The notes under the pieces: generated by a model | Databases searched by the model: none | Told to the model about the DNA's origin: nothing | What the model saw: the letters and a program-made list of their open reading frames with translations, nothing else | Part shown: in pieces, positions 41,194 to 50,615 of the stretch | Numbering within the stretch: position 1 is the first letter of the stretch | Layout of the letters: every line of letters begins with the position of its first letter | Source: Actinomycetes bacterium | GTDB taxonomy: Bacteria > Actinomycetota > Acidimicrobiia > Acidimicrobiales > Palsa-688 | Length of the DNA stretch: 50,845 bases | Direction: 5' to 3' | Assembly: GCA_021828475.1 (NCBI GenBank) | Contig: JAJZIY010000020.1 | Span: 1-50,845 of the forward strand | Program-made: the position numbers and the translations under genes

Positions 41194-42885
41194 CTACATG
41201 CTGCGCCGCCACCTCTCGGCGTGCCGCAGACGTGACTCCAGCTGCTGCACCGTGGCCTCGGTCACCTTGCGGATGCCCGTGAGCCGGTTGAGCTCGGCGT
41301 TCACCCGGGCGTGGCCCCAGCCGGTCTTGCGGGCCAGGTCGGCGGCTGCATAGGAGTTCTCCTCGCGCAACTTGGCCTTGAGCTCCTTGCGGGTGAGGAC
41401 CGACGCCGGGCCGCCGGCATCGGCCACCAGGGCCAGGGCCGGTGCATGTAGCTCCACCAGCAGGGAGGGATCCTCGTGCTCGGGTGGGTCGTGGTCGTCG
41501 AGGACGGCGAGACCTGGGACGGGCGTGGCCTCGGTGCCGGTGGCGACGGCCGAGATGGCTGCGAACAGCGACAGCTGGTCGGCGCCTTCCTCGGCCCGGG
41601 CCGCCGGCACGATGTCCTCCAGGCCCTGTTCGTGCTCGGGGCGGCTCTCGCGGCGCAGGCTGTGCCTGCGGGCCTCGGCGATCTGGAAGGCGCGGGCCCG
41701 CAGGCGGGGGTCGTCGGGGATGTAGAGGTAGGAGCGCTGGTTTGGCACGCCCGGCACCCAGCGCACGAGGCGGCCCACCGCTTGGCGGAAGAACAGCTCG
41801 GTGGTCGTGGTGGTGGCAAAGACGCCGACCCGCAGGCGCGGTATGTCCACGCCCTCCGACACCATGCGCACCGCGACCAGCCAGGGCTGGTCCGAGGAGC
41901 GGAAGGCGGCGATGCGGGCGGAGGCGCCGGCGTCGTCCGATGTGGCGACGACCGCCCTCACCCCGAAGCGCCATGACAGCTGCCCGGCGATCCCTCGGGC
42001 GTGGTCCTGGTCCGTGGCGATGACCAGGCCTCCGGCATCGGTGTGGGTGCGCCGCACCTCGGCCAGGCGCTCGTGTGCCGCCCGCAACACGGTGGGCAGC
42101 CAGTCGCCCTCGAGCGAGAGGGCGGTACGCAGGCGCTGGTTGGCCAGGTTGTTTGTCAGCGGGTCGTCGAAGCTGGCTGCGTAGGTGGAGCCGTCGGGAG
42201 CGCTCCATTCCATCTCGCCGCCCGTGCGGGGGAAGAAGACCGGCCGGACCACCCTGCGTTCGGCCAGCGCGTCGCCGTAGCCGTACTCGAAGTCCGGCGC
42301 CGCCACGTCCATCTGGTAGCGCACGAAGGGGATGGCCATGGTGTCGGAGCGGAACGGCGTGCCCGAGAGCGACAGGCGCCGACCGGCTCCTTCGAATGCC
42401 TCGCGTACCGCCTGGCCCCAGGCCCTGTCGTCGCCGGCGTGGTGGATCTCGTCGAACACGACCATCGCCCCGCGCGAGAGCCGGGCCAGGACGGCGGCGC
42501 TGGTGGCCACCTGCTGGTAGGTGGTGACGATCCCGTGCATGTCCGCCGGCAGGGCGCCGTCGGCCGCCGCCCACGCCGGGTCCAGGTGGAAGCCGAGCTC
42601 GGTCGCCGCTCTGGCCCACTGTGCCTTGAGGTGAGCGGTGGGCGCTACGACCACGAGCCGGCCCGGGTGGTCGTGCAGCCAGTGGGCAGCAGCCGCCAGG
42701 GCGAACGTGGTCTTGCCTGCGCCGGGGGTGGCCACAGCGAGGAAGTCCCGCTCGGGGCAGCCGTTGAACCGCTCCAGGGCCTCCTTCTGCCAGGGGCGTA
42801 GGCGGAGCGGGCGGGGCACGGAAGGTCTGTGAGGAGGGGATCGGGGAGGTTCAGTATGGCATGGACTGGCGGCGTAGGCGCGCAT
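41194..42885 (-). CDS. DExH-box superfamily 2 helicase
   Basis: This protein has up to 563 residues. The SF2 motifs are RPWQKEALERF (Q-like), VATPGAGKTTFALA (I), VVVAPTAHLKAQW (Ia), VVFDEIHHAGDD (II, DEIH), LSLSGTPFRSD (III), VSEGVDIPRLRVG (V) and FFRQAVGRLVRW (VI). The C-terminal 140 residues add a helical DNA-binding-like part (ELKAKLREENSYAAADLARK). It resembles UvrB/ComFA/RadD-like helicases found in actinobacteria. The start is uncertain (ATG 42885 or GTG 42819). It is monocistronic, with a terminator at 41047. Confidence 0.9.
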   Translation of the reverse strand: MRAYAASPCHTEPPRSPPHRPSVPRPLRLRPWQKEALERFNGCPERDFLAVATPGAGKTTFALAAAAHWLHDHPGRLVVVAPTAHLKAQWARAATELGFHLDPAWAAADGALPADMHGIVTTYQQVATSAAVLARLSRGAMVVFDEIHHAGDDRAWGQAVREAFEGAGRRLSLSGTPFRSDTMAIPFVRYQMDVAAPDFEYGYGDALAERRVVRPVFFPRTGGEMEWSAPDGSTYAASFDDPLTNNLANQRLRTALSLEGDWLPTVLRAAHERLAEVRRTHTDAGGLVIATDQDHARGIAGQLSWRFGVRAVVATSDDAGASARIAAFRSSDQPWLVAVRMVSEGVDIPRLRVGVFATTTTTELFFRQAVGRLVRWVPGVPNQRSYLYIPDDPRLRARAFQIAEARRHSLRRESRPEHEQGLEDIVPAARAEEGADQLSLFAAISAVATGTEATPVPGLAVLDDHDPPEHEDPSLLVELHAPALALVADAGGPASVLTRKELKAKLREENSYAAADLARKTGWGHARVNAELNRLTGIRKVTEATVQQLESRLRHAERWRRSM

Positions 42886-42952
42886 CCCCGCTCGGGCCGT
42901 GCCAGGCTGGCCGAGGCCCTCGCCGCCGGGCGGAGCGGAGCGCCCGGGTGGA

Positions 42953-43699
42953 CTACGCCGGAGGTGAGCCCGGCTCCACGCCAGGCGGCTCTGCCTGCGA
43001 GGTCCCTGACGCTGCCTGGGCAGCACTGGACTGGTCGGCGGGCGGAGCGGCAGGAGGCAGGACGGCCGCGAGGGGCGGCACCGGGCCGGTCTGGGGGAGC
43101 TGGACGACGCCGGCGGCGAGCATCACCGAGTTCGGGACCCGCATCATGCCGTCGTCGGTCTGCAGGGTGACGTAGCTCAGGCTGGTCTCGCGTACCCAGG
43201 CGTCGAATATGCCACCCAGGGCGCCGGCCCGGACGCGGATGCGGTCGCCTACGGCGAACGGTCGGGCGAGGAGCAGGACGAGCCCGGCGAAGACGTTGCC
43301 CAGGCTCTGCTGCGCTGCGATGCCGATCACGATGCCGGCCACGCCGGCGCCCACGAGCAGGTGCGTGTAGTTGAGCACGCCCAGGCTGGCGACGACGGCG
43401 ACGAGGTAGCCGGTCACGGCTACCGTCAGGCGGACCCCACCGGCTGCCGACATCGACCGGCGCGATGCCTGGTGAGCGGCGATGCGCGAAAGCCGCCCGG
43501 TGGCAATGGCGCCGAACACGATCACGGCGGCCGCTGACAGCCAGGCCACCAGGCGGGGGTGCAGGTCCTTGGACGACGTGTTGCCGTACTCCTGGCCCAC
43601 CACCAGCCCGGCCAGGGCGACGAGACCGGCCCCGACCCCTATGACCCAGTTGCGGAGCCGGCCGCCGGAGAGGATCTCGAGCTGGGTGCGACTGGTCAA
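42953..43699 (-). CDS. MscS-family mechanosensitive channel
   Basis: This is a small MscS-type protein of about 248 residues. Three helices are followed by the pore helix LVGAGVAGIVIGIAAQQSLG NVFAG and the beta domain FAVGDRIRVRAG...VRETSLSYVTLQTDDG with PNSVM. The tail is rich in Pro and Ala. A TTG at 43699 with an AAGGAGG site is preferred; an ATG at 43720 has no site. It opens under membrane tension during osmotic downshock. Confidence 0.88.
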   Translation of the reverse strand: MTSRTQLEILSGGRLRNWVIGVGAGLVALAGLVVGQEYGNTSSKDLHPRLVAWLSAAAVIVFGAIATGRLSRIAAHQASRRSMSAAGGVRLTVAVTGYLVAVVASLGVLNYTHLLVGAGVAGIVIGIAAQQSLGNVFAGLVLLLARPFAVGDRIRVRAGALGGIFDAWVRETSLSYVTLQTDDGMMRVPNSVMLAAGVVQLPQTGPVPPLAAVLPPAAPPADQSSAAQAASGTSQAEPPGVEPGSPPA

Positions 43700-43740
43700 C
43701 AGGCCTCCTTCGGGTCGCATCCGACGAGGGCCGGGCATGT

Positions 43741-44236
43741 GGCTACCCGTCCCTTTGGTTTGTACGCCGCCGGAGCAGGAACGGTGCCCCACCAGCGGTA
43801 CGACCACGCAACCGTACCCCGCCGCGAGGTGCTGGCCACGACCCTCTTTGGCGGTGCACCCGGCCGGCGTCTCGCTCCCCGGCGTGCGGGTGGTCTCGGG
43901 ACCATCGGCCCTGCGGCGAGCCGGAGCCGGAGGGGAGGATCGCGGTCGGAGGTTGCCGTCGTTCCAACGGGCCGCCAGCGTGCTGCCCGGACGGTGCCCG
44001 GTCCTGGGGACGCGTCATGCCGCTGGAGCTCAGCGCAGTGCCCGTCGAGGCCCTCCCCCGTTGGCCGCACGGGCCGCACGCCGTCGACGAGCCCGGTCGA
44101 CGGGGGCCGGGAAGGCGCCTCTTATCGCTGACTTAGGTCCACCTTTCATGTTTTGATGCCCTTACATAACCGGGAGTGGACTTTGGGCCCTAGGTGGTTG
44201 GATCGCCGACTGGTGTGATGTGCATGGGAGGTCTTG
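43741..44236. other. Gap with only one short ORF
   Basis: This stretch is between divergent genes. A 39-codon ORF (44017-44136; MPLELSAVPVEALPRWPHGP and onward) has a GGGGA site and coding-like first codons, then degenerates. It may be a gene start relic. AT content rises near 44150-44180, where the GGDEF promoter may lie, but no clear -35/-10 pair is seen. Confidence 0.3.
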
Positions 44237-45715
44237 ATGATGGGGCACAACTCGAGCCACGTTGACGGCCAGGAGCCGGCCCCGGGCACTCCGGCGCCCG
44301 AAGGCACCTCGCTGGCAATGTCAGACGTCGAGGCCCTGCTCGAGATGCTCCCGGACGCCGTGATGGTGGCGGCCGAGGACGGGCGAGTAGTCGCAGCCAA
44401 CCGACAAGCCGGACGGCTGTTCTCCGGGCCGCGGACCGAGATGATCGGTCAACCCATCGAGTCGCTCATGCCCGAAGCGTTCAGGGCCTCGCACCAGAGG
44501 TTGCGTGACCGCTACTGGTCCTGGCCCGACGCGCGCCCGGTGGGCGTCGGCAAGGAGGTGGCTGCCCTGCGCCGTGACGGCACGACAATGTGGGTCGAGG
44601 TCGGGCTCAGCATGCTGTCGTGTGAGGAGGGCAAGTTCGTTGTCGCTTCCATGCGCGACGTGAGCGACGCCAGGCGCGAATGTGCCGACCTGGACCGGGC
44701 GCGAGCGAAGCTGGCCGACCAGCTCGCCGCGCTCGAGCGCGAGAACAAGGGCCTCCGAGGTGCCGAAAGGGTGGCTCAGATGCTGCAATCCGCTGTTTCT
44801 GAGCCGGAGATCCTCCAGATCGTGAGCGAGAACTGTGCCCGGCTGCTCCCGCAGGTCTCCGGGACGCTCATGTTGCGCGACCAGGCCGGCTTGCGGCTGA
44901 CCGTGGTCGCGTCCTGGGGCGCGGGGCATGACGACGCCCGCCCACTCGACGCGAAGGACTGCTGGGCGGTGCGGGTTGCAAAGGTATGCGGCACGAGGTA
45001 CCCGGGCAACGCTCCTCGCTGCTCGCACGCCGACGGCTCGGGGGATTACCTCTGCATGCCCCTGCTGGCGCTCGACCGCTGTACCGGAGTGCTGCAGCTC
45101 CGACCGACAGTCGACGGCTCGGCAATCGACCCTCTGGACGAAGAGCTGGCATCCACATTGGTGAACCACGGAGCGCTCGCTCTCTCCAACTTCAGGATGC
45201 GAGAACTGCTGGAGGCCGAGGCGATAAGAGACCCGCTGAGCGGCCTGTTCAACCGGAGGTACATGGAAAAGGCCTTGCAGCGTGAGCTCAGCCACTCGGC
45301 GAGGCACCGCCGGCCGTTCTGTTTGGTACTGCTCGACATCGACCATTTCAAGGGGTTCAACGACTCCTATGGCCACGATGCCGCTGACGCAGTCCTGTGC
45401 GAAGTGGCACGCTTCTTGGAGGAGAACACGAGGGCCGAGGACATCGTCTGCCGGTACGGTGGTGACGAGCTCGTGCTGATCCTCCCCGACACGGCGCTTC
45501 AGGCTGGTACAGCCAAAGCTGAAAGCCTCCAGGCCGGGATCGTGGGTCGGCATGTGAGCCATCTCGGGCAGCTCTTGCCGTCGGTGACCGTGAAGACGGG
45601 TGTCTCGGCGTTCCCGCGTGACGGCAACGACTTCTCGTCGTTGTTCCGCGCCGCTGACGCCGCCCTGCTGCGAGCGAAAGGTGTAGGTCCCGGCGGGCCC
45701 TCCGCTTTTCACTGA
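44237..45715 (+). CDS. PAS-GAF-GGDEF diguanylate cyclase
   Basis: This 492-residue soluble protein has a PAS domain (about 30-150; LLEMLPDAVMVAAEDGRVVA, FVVASMRDVSDARRE), a coiled linker, a GAF-like domain (180-320) with several cysteines (KDCWAVRVAKVCGTRYPG; CSHADGS), and a GGDEF domain starting at DPLSGLFNRRYME. The active motif is YGGDEL, a permitted variant of GGDEF. The inhibitory RxxD site (RAED) lies five residues before it. It should make c-di-GMP with product feedback. The GAF cysteine pattern may sense redox state or metal. The GGGAGG site supports ATG 44237 or 44240. Confidence 0.92.
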   Translation: MMGHNSSHVDGQEPAPGTPAPEGTSLAMSDVEALLEMLPDAVMVAAEDGRVVAANRQAGRLFSGPRTEMIGQPIESLMPEAFRASHQRLRDRYWSWPDARPVGVGKEVAALRRDGTTMWVEVGLSMLSCEEGKFVVASMRDVSDARRECADLDRARAKLADQLAALERENKGLRGAERVAQMLQSAVSEPEILQIVSENCARLLPQVSGTLMLRDQAGLRLTVVASWGAGHDDARPLDAKDCWAVRVAKVCGTRYPGNAPRCSHADGSGDYLCMPLLALDRCTGVLQLRPTVDGSAIDPLDEELASTLVNHGALALSNFRMRELLEAEAIRDPLSGLFNRRYMEKALQRELSHSARHRRPFCLVLLDIDHFKGFNDSYGHDAADAVLCEVARFLEENTRAEDIVCRYGGDELVLILPDTALQAGTAKAESLQAGIVGRHVSHLGQLLPSVTVKTGVSAFPRDGNDFSSLFRAADAALLRAKGVGPGGPSAFH

Positions 45716-45875
45716 CGGGACCTGTCGAGCACCCCTCGGGCTCCGGCGGTCGGCGCCGGGCGGCAGGCGGCAGGGAGACTGCGCGACGTGAGCTGCCGTG
45801 GACCGTGCGACCCGCTTTCAGAGCTCGCGGGGCCACCGGGAAGCGGGTGAGCACGCTGTGCCCGTGGTGCCGCCC

Positions 45876-48071
45876 TCAGCCCGGCTCGGCCTTCAGGTGG
45901 AACAGTGCTGCCGTGTCCGGGTTGAGCCAAGGGGCCTCGAGGCCCGGGCCCATGAGCAGCGCTCCCGGCACGGCTTGCTCGGGGAGGCGGGCCACGGCGC
46001 CGTCCCCATGGTGCTGCGCCGCCGGTCCGGTGAAGCGGATCTGGCGGATGCCGTAGTTGGCACCGGGGTCCAGGCCGCCCAGCCGCAGGGGCGGGGTGCC
46101 CCAGTAAGGGGCTGTGGCGCTGCGGACCAGGGCGAACAGCGCCTCGGAGCGGTCGTGGGCCACCACGCCGAAGAGGTGAGTTCCCGGGTCCCGGGCCCTG
46201 TCGGCACGCACCAGCTCCCCCCTGTGCAGTAGCGGGCGCAGCGACTTGGCCACCGAAACCCATTGCCCGAGTGCCCGGCGCTCTTCGGCGGTGGTCTTGG
46301 TCACGTCCCACTCGATGCCGTGGTGGCCGAAAAGGGCCACTACGAGCCGAAGTTCCAGGTCGTGCTGGCGGCCGGTGGTCGCCGAACGGCCCGACGCGAC
46401 GTGGGTGCCGATCAGTTCGAGCGGCAGGAGCGTGGCGATGCCCTGCACGATGCGCACCCTCTCTATGGGGTCGATGCAGTCGCTGGCCCACACCCGGTCG
46501 GTGCGCTCGACGACGCCGAGGTCGATACGCGAACCGCCCGACGAACACGACTCGATCTCGAGGCCGGGGTGACGTCGTCGCAGCTCGTCCATGAGGGCGT
46601 ACGTGGCCAGGGTCTGGTCCCGTACCGCCGGCAGGCCCTGGCGCGGCCCCGAGCGGTGGACCGGGTCGAAGAGGTCCCGGTTGTGGTCCCACTTGACGAA
46701 CTCGATCCCGTACTCGGCGACAAGTGAGCTCATCCGGCTCAGCAGGTAGCCGAAGGCCTCGGGTATCGAGACGTCGAGCACCTGCTGGTGCCGCATCTCC
46801 GGGGGCATGCGGCCCTCCGTGCCAAGCACCCAGCCGGGGTGGGCTCGGGCCATGTCGGAGTCCGGGTTCACCATCTCCGGCTCGAACCACAGGCCGAACT
46901 GCATCCCCCTGGAGCGCACGTGCTCGGCGATGGGCCCGAGGCCGTCCGGCCAGACGTCCGGGGAGACGGACCAGTCCCCGAGCCCGGAGCGGTCGTCACG
47001 ACGGCTGCCGAACCAGCCGTCGTCGATGACGAAGCGCTCGACACCGAGCCCCGCTGCCACGTCGGCGAGCTGAGCCAGGCGCTCGAAGGACTGCTCGAAG
47101 TAGACGGCCTCCCAGGTGTTGAGCAACACCGGCCGTTCCCGGGTGGGATGGCCCGGCCTGTCCCGCAACATCGCATGGATCCGTGCACTGGCGCCGTCCA
47201 GGCCTCGTTCCGAGTAAAGACCGTAGGTCCAGGGGGTGGTGATGGTGTCCCCGGGGCCCAGCAACACCTCGCCGGGGGCCAGGATCTCTCCGGCGCCGAT
47301 GACGGTCGTGCCCGTGTTGAGCCGCTGGGCCATGTAGCGCTGGTCGCCCGACCAGCCCAGGTGCACCCCCCACACCTCGCCGTGGCGCATACCGAAGCCC
47401 TCTGTCCCGACGCCGAGCAGTAGCGGAGTGTCCGGCCCTGTCCTGCCCCGGCGCTGCTCCCTGAGCCAGGTGCCCTGGTGCAGGGCCCGCCGTTGCAGCT
47501 GCGCCTCGTTGGCCCACCGGCCGGCGAAATCCACGACGTCGGTGGCCTCGTCGGGTACCGGCAGCAACGTCGTCAGGTGCTCGACCTCGTAGGGCGCCAC
47601 CGCCGCGTCCGCCAGGGAGGTGAGGGTCTGGCGGTGCTTGAGCACGCCGTGGGAGCTCAGGTGGAGCTCGCCGCCCAGGCGCAGGCCGGCCGCCGCGTCC
47701 GTCGCGCCGTAGCGCAGCACGTCGTCTGTCCCCTCGACGTCCAGGCTTGTCTCGTCGAGGCGGAAGAGGGGCTGGCTTGCCTGCCCCTCCCGGCTGCCGG
47801 CGAGGGCGGGCCAGCCGACCCACCCCTCTGAGCGTGCCGGCGAGACGGTGAGGGGGGCGGCCCGGTCGAGGGCGGTCAAGGCGGTCTGCAGCCGGACGGC
47901 CATCGGCAGCGCCGCGAGGGCGGAGGGGGCCAGTTGGCCCAGGTCGGCTCCCCAGTAGACAACGGCGGGCAGGTGGTCCCCGGTCACTTCGACCACGACC
48001 ATCACACCGCCGTTGCGGATGCAGTACCAACGCCGGCCCGTCCCGGCGGATCGTTGTTCTGTTGCGGCCAT
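45876..48071 (-). CDS. GH36 alpha-galactosidase
   Basis: This 731-residue enzyme has the GH36 layout: an N-terminal beta-supersandwich, a TIM barrel (about 330-640) and a C-terminal beta domain. Key motifs are ERFVIDDGWFGSRRDDRSGL, GLWFEPEMVNPDSDMARAHP, FVKWDHNRD with the nucleophile Asp, ESCSSGGSRIDLG, and WASDCIDP with the acid/base Asp. There is no signal peptide, so it cleaves imported alpha-galactosides (melibiose, raffinose) in the cytoplasm. It is the last gene of operon (c). Confidence 0.94.
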   Translation of the reverse strand: MAATEQRSAGTGRRWYCIRNGGVMVVVEVTGDHLPAVVYWGADLGQLAPSALAALPMAVRLQTALTALDRAAPLTVSPARSEGWVGWPALAGSREGQASQPLFRLDETSLDVEGTDDVLRYGATDAAAGLRLGGELHLSSHGVLKHRQTLTSLADAAVAPYEVEHLTTLLPVPDEATDVVDFAGRWANEAQLQRRALHQGTWLREQRRGRTGPDTPLLLGVGTEGFGMRHGEVWGVHLGWSGDQRYMAQRLNTGTTVIGAGEILAPGEVLLGPGDTITTPWTYGLYSERGLDGASARIHAMLRDRPGHPTRERPVLLNTWEAVYFEQSFERLAQLADVAAGLGVERFVIDDGWFGSRRDDRSGLGDWSVSPDVWPDGLGPIAEHVRSRGMQFGLWFEPEMVNPDSDMARAHPGWVLGTEGRMPPEMRHQQVLDVSIPEAFGYLLSRMSSLVAEYGIEFVKWDHNRDLFDPVHRSGPRQGLPAVRDQTLATYALMDELRRRHPGLEIESCSSGGSRIDLGVVERTDRVWASDCIDPIERVRIVQGIATLLPLELIGTHVASGRSATTGRQHDLELRLVVALFGHHGIEWDVTKTTAEERRALGQWVSVAKSLRPLLHRGELVRADRARDPGTHLFGVVAHDRSEALFALVRSATAPYWGTPPLRLGGLDPGANYGIRQIRFTGPAAQHHGDGAVARLPEQAVPGALLMGPGLEAPWLNPDTAALFHLKAEPG

Positions 48072-48093
48072 CGGTACCTCTTGGTTGAAGGGT

Positions 48094-48143
48094 GCCGCCC
48101 CGGCCAGGGGAGGGTTGCGGTGGGCCGCAGTGGCCGGGGCGGC
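48094..48143 (-). other. Perfect 12-bp stem-loop between SBP and alpha-galactosidase
   Basis: GCCGCCCCGGCC (48094-48105) and GGCCGGGGCGGC (48132-48143) are perfect 12-bp arms. The 26-base loop contains a smaller GCGG/CCGC stem. There is no T-run. It lies about 50 bp after the SBP stop and about 20 bp before the GH36 start, so it may protect SBP mRNA or reduce transcription into GH36. Confidence 0.65.
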
Positions 48144-48195
48144 GCTGTTGTCGTGTCAGTGGGCAGGTGCCGGACAGGCGCCGGCCCTGTGCGCC

Positions 48196-49560
48196 TCAGG
48201 CGCCGGCGGCCGAGAGGTCGTGGTTGGCGTCCCCGAAGGCTTTCTGCAGCAACGAGGTCGTGCTGGCCAGGTTGCCCCCGCCGAGCCAGATCGGTCCCAT
48301 GTCCGAGCCCATGTCGGTGAGAGCCTGGTTCATACCCGGCGTGTTCGGCCAGTCGACGACGTGGCCGTGAGCCTCGTCGAGGAAGGGTTGCATCGGGATC
48401 CCGTGCGTCGTCCAGTAGTGGGCGAACAGGGGGTCCAGGGACTTGATGGCCGGCCATACGTAGCCACCGGCGCCCAATATCCTCTGCGACGCAGCAGAGC
48501 CCAGCCAGTTCTCCAGCATGAGCGCCTGGGGCAGGTGCTTGCTGTGGACGTTGACCCCGTCGATGAGGCCGTTGAAGACGCTCCAGCGGCCCTTGGGCCC
48601 GGAGGGCAGCGGGACGACGCCGATCTTGAACTTCTTGCCCACGAGCTCGGCGACCGGGTTGGTGTACCAGTCACCCGCCATCAGCATGGCGATCTTACCC
48701 TGGGCGAAGAGGGCCTGGTCCTGGCTGGACGGGTTGGTCCCGTTGCTCCCGAGCAGCGAGCCGGGGGCGACAACGTGGTACTTGAACATCAGGTCGCGCA
48801 GGAACTGGGTCGTCTGGTAGCAAGCCGGGGTGTTGAAGGTGACATGGCTGGCCCAGGCGCCGGGGATGATGTGGCAGCCGTCCATCTGCCAGAAGTTCTC
48901 GAAGCCGGTCTGGGCGCTGTTGGCGATATCCGCCCCGTAGGTGGCCACGGAGCTTGGGTTGAACTTGGGCGACGTGGCGTTGTTGCCCTTGGTGTCGGTC
49001 GTGGCCTGTTCGAGGACCTTCAGGAAGGTCCCCCCGTTGCTCGGGTTCCAGGTCCAGTTGGAGGGTACCGAGACGTGGTGCTTGGACAGGTAGGTCTCGT
49101 TGACGTAGAAGGCGACGGTGTCCCAGTCCTTCGGCAGCCCGTACAGCGCCCCCTTGTAGGAGTGCAGCGACACGAGCGACGGGTAGTACTGGGACATGTT
49201 GACACCCCACTTCTTGATGTAGGGCTTGATATTGAGAAGGTAGCCGTCCTTGATCCATGTCGACAGGAACGGCGTGTTGACCCAGAAGAGGTCCGGACCG
49301 GTCCCGGAGCTGAACTCCTCCTGCAGCTTGGTCTGGTAGGAGGGATAGGGGATCTGTGTGATGGTGACGTGGATGTTCGGGTGCAGCTTTTCGAACTGGT
49401 TGATGGACTGCTGGTAGCCGACCTGTTCGTGGGGGTCCCAGAGCGTGTAGCTCAAGTTGACCGTGGGGGCGGCGGATGCCGCCGTCGGGGCCCCGGCCAG
49501 GCCCAAGCCGCCGATCGTGGCAGCGGCTATGAGCATCGAGGCCCACTTCCTTGGTTCCAT
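48196..49560 (-). CDS. Sugar ABC transporter substrate-binding protein, operon c
   Basis: This 454-residue binding protein has a signal peptide (MLIAAATIGGLGLAGAPTAA then SAAPTV) and no lipobox. Family segments include INQFEKLHPNIHVTITQIPY, FSSGTGPDLFWVNTPFL, GLPKDWDTVAFYVNETYLSK and FAQGKIAMLMAGDW. A GGGAGG site precedes the ATG. The neighbouring GH36 gene suggests an alpha-galactoside ligand. Confidence 0.92.
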   Translation of the reverse strand: MEPRKWASMLIAAATIGGLGLAGAPTAASAAPTVNLSYTLWDPHEQVGYQQSINQFEKLHPNIHVTITQIPYPSYQTKLQEEFSSGTGPDLFWVNTPFLSTWIKDGYLLNIKPYIKKWGVNMSQYYPSLVSLHSYKGALYGLPKDWDTVAFYVNETYLSKHHVSVPSNWTWNPSNGGTFLKVLEQATTDTKGNNATSPKFNPSSVATYGADIANSAQTGFENFWQMDGCHIIPGAWASHVTFNTPACYQTTQFLRDLMFKYHVVAPGSLLGSNGTNPSSQDQALFAQGKIAMLMAGDWYTNPVAELVGKKFKIGVVPLPSGPKGRWSVFNGLIDGVNVHSKHLPQALMLENWLGSAASQRILGAGGYVWPAIKSLDPLFAHYWTTHGIPMQPFLDEAHGHVVDWPNTPGMNQALTDMGSDMGPIWLGGGNLASTTSLLQKAFGDANHDLSAAGA

Positions 49561-49618
49561 GGAGTCCTCCCTTTCCCTTCTGGTTTGGTTTGCTTTTTCC
49601 GATAGGTGTGTCGTCCCC

Positions 49619-49654
49619 GGCCCAACCGGCAATGGGATGAGACCGGTTGGGGCC
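49619..49654 (-). other. Stem-loop between permease and SBP genes, operon c
   Basis: GGCCCAACCGG (49619-49629) and CCGGTTGGGGCC (49643-49654) pair with a single-base bulge around a 13-base loop. There is no T-run. It lies in the 143-bp gap between the permease stop and the SBP start. Confidence 0.55.
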
Positions 49655-49703
49655 AGGAGGGCTGTTGGCGCGACGGCGCCCTCCGACGGGTAGGTCGGCG
49701 GCC

Positions 49704-50615
49704 TCAGCGGCCGGAGGTGAGCTGGATGGAGCGGACTATGTAGCGGTTGAAGACGATGAAGATGACGATCATCGGCAGGAGCGTGATCATCGAGCCGGCC
49801 AGCAGGATGTTGAGGTACTCGCCCGTCCCCGGCCCCGTGGAGAAGTTGGCCAGGCCGGTTGTCAGCAGGTAGTGGTTCTGCGAGTTGGTGATGACAAGAG
49901 GCCACAGGAAGTTGTTCCAGCTGAAGACGAACGCTATGAGCGCAGCGGTGATGAGCACCGGCCGGGACAGGGGCACTACCACCCGGCGCAGTACGCCGAC
50001 ATCTCCCAGCCCGTCGATCTTGGCAGCGTCTATCACCTCCTGGGGGATGTTGCGGAAGAACTGGCGCATGAGGAAGATCGTGTAGGGGGTCCCGAGGGCA
50101 TAGGGGAGGAACACGGCCCAGTAGGTGTTCACCAGGTGGAGCTTGTCCATGATCGTGTACAGCGGGATGATCGTGACGATGTTCGGGACCATCAGGGTCA
50201 GCAGGTACATCCAGAAGATGGCGTCCCGTCCGGGGAACTTCATCCTGGCGAAGGCGTAGGCGGCCAGCATGCTGAAGAAGACCTGCCCGGCGGTCATGCA
50301 CACCGTCACCAGGAGGGTGTTGTAGAAGTACGTCGAGAAATCGGTCTGCACCTGGGAGAAGTTGCCCCAGGTGTGCGCGTAGTTGGACCACGACGGGTGC
50401 GCCGGCGGTACCCAGGCGGGGACAGTGTAAATCTGGCTCTCAGGCTTGAGGGACCCGAAGAAGGCGAAGACGTAGGGCGCAATGAAGACGGCCCCGACAA
50501 CGCTGAGCACGAGGTAGAAGACGATCGTCTTGGTGACCCGCAGTGACCGCGGCGACCGCGGCCTGCGGGCTCGGGCCGGGGCGTCGGAGCTCGCTCCGAC
50601 GGCGATGGCGCTCAT
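49704..50615 (-). CDS. Sugar ABC transporter permease (MalG type), operon c
   Basis: This 303-residue protein has a basic N-terminal tail, six helices and the coupling loop QEVIDAAKIDGLGDVGVLRR then VVVPLSRPVL. Its ATG overlaps the stop of the upstream permease (ATGA). It pairs with that permease to import the GH36 substrate. Confidence 0.93.
   Translation of the reverse strand: MSAIAVGASSDAPARARRPRSPRSLRVTKTIVFYLVLSVVGAVFIAPYVFAFFGSLKPESQIYTVPAWVPPAHPSWSNYAHTWGNFSQVQTDFSTYFYNTLLVTVCMTAGQVFFSMLAAYAFARMKFPGRDAIFWMYLLTLMVPNIVTIIPLYTIMDKLHLVNTYWAVFLPYALGTPYTIFLMRQFFRNIPQEVIDAAKIDGLGDVGVLRRVVVPLSRPVLITAALIAFVFSWNNFLWPLVITNSQNHYLLTTGLANFSTGPGTGEYLNILLAGSMITLLPMIVIFIVFNRYIVRSIQLTSGR

Noticed and set aside
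44321-45712. 463-codon minus-strand frame opposite the GGDEF gene
   Set aside because: No domain is visible, and the plus strand encodes a complete PAS-GAF-GGDEF protein.
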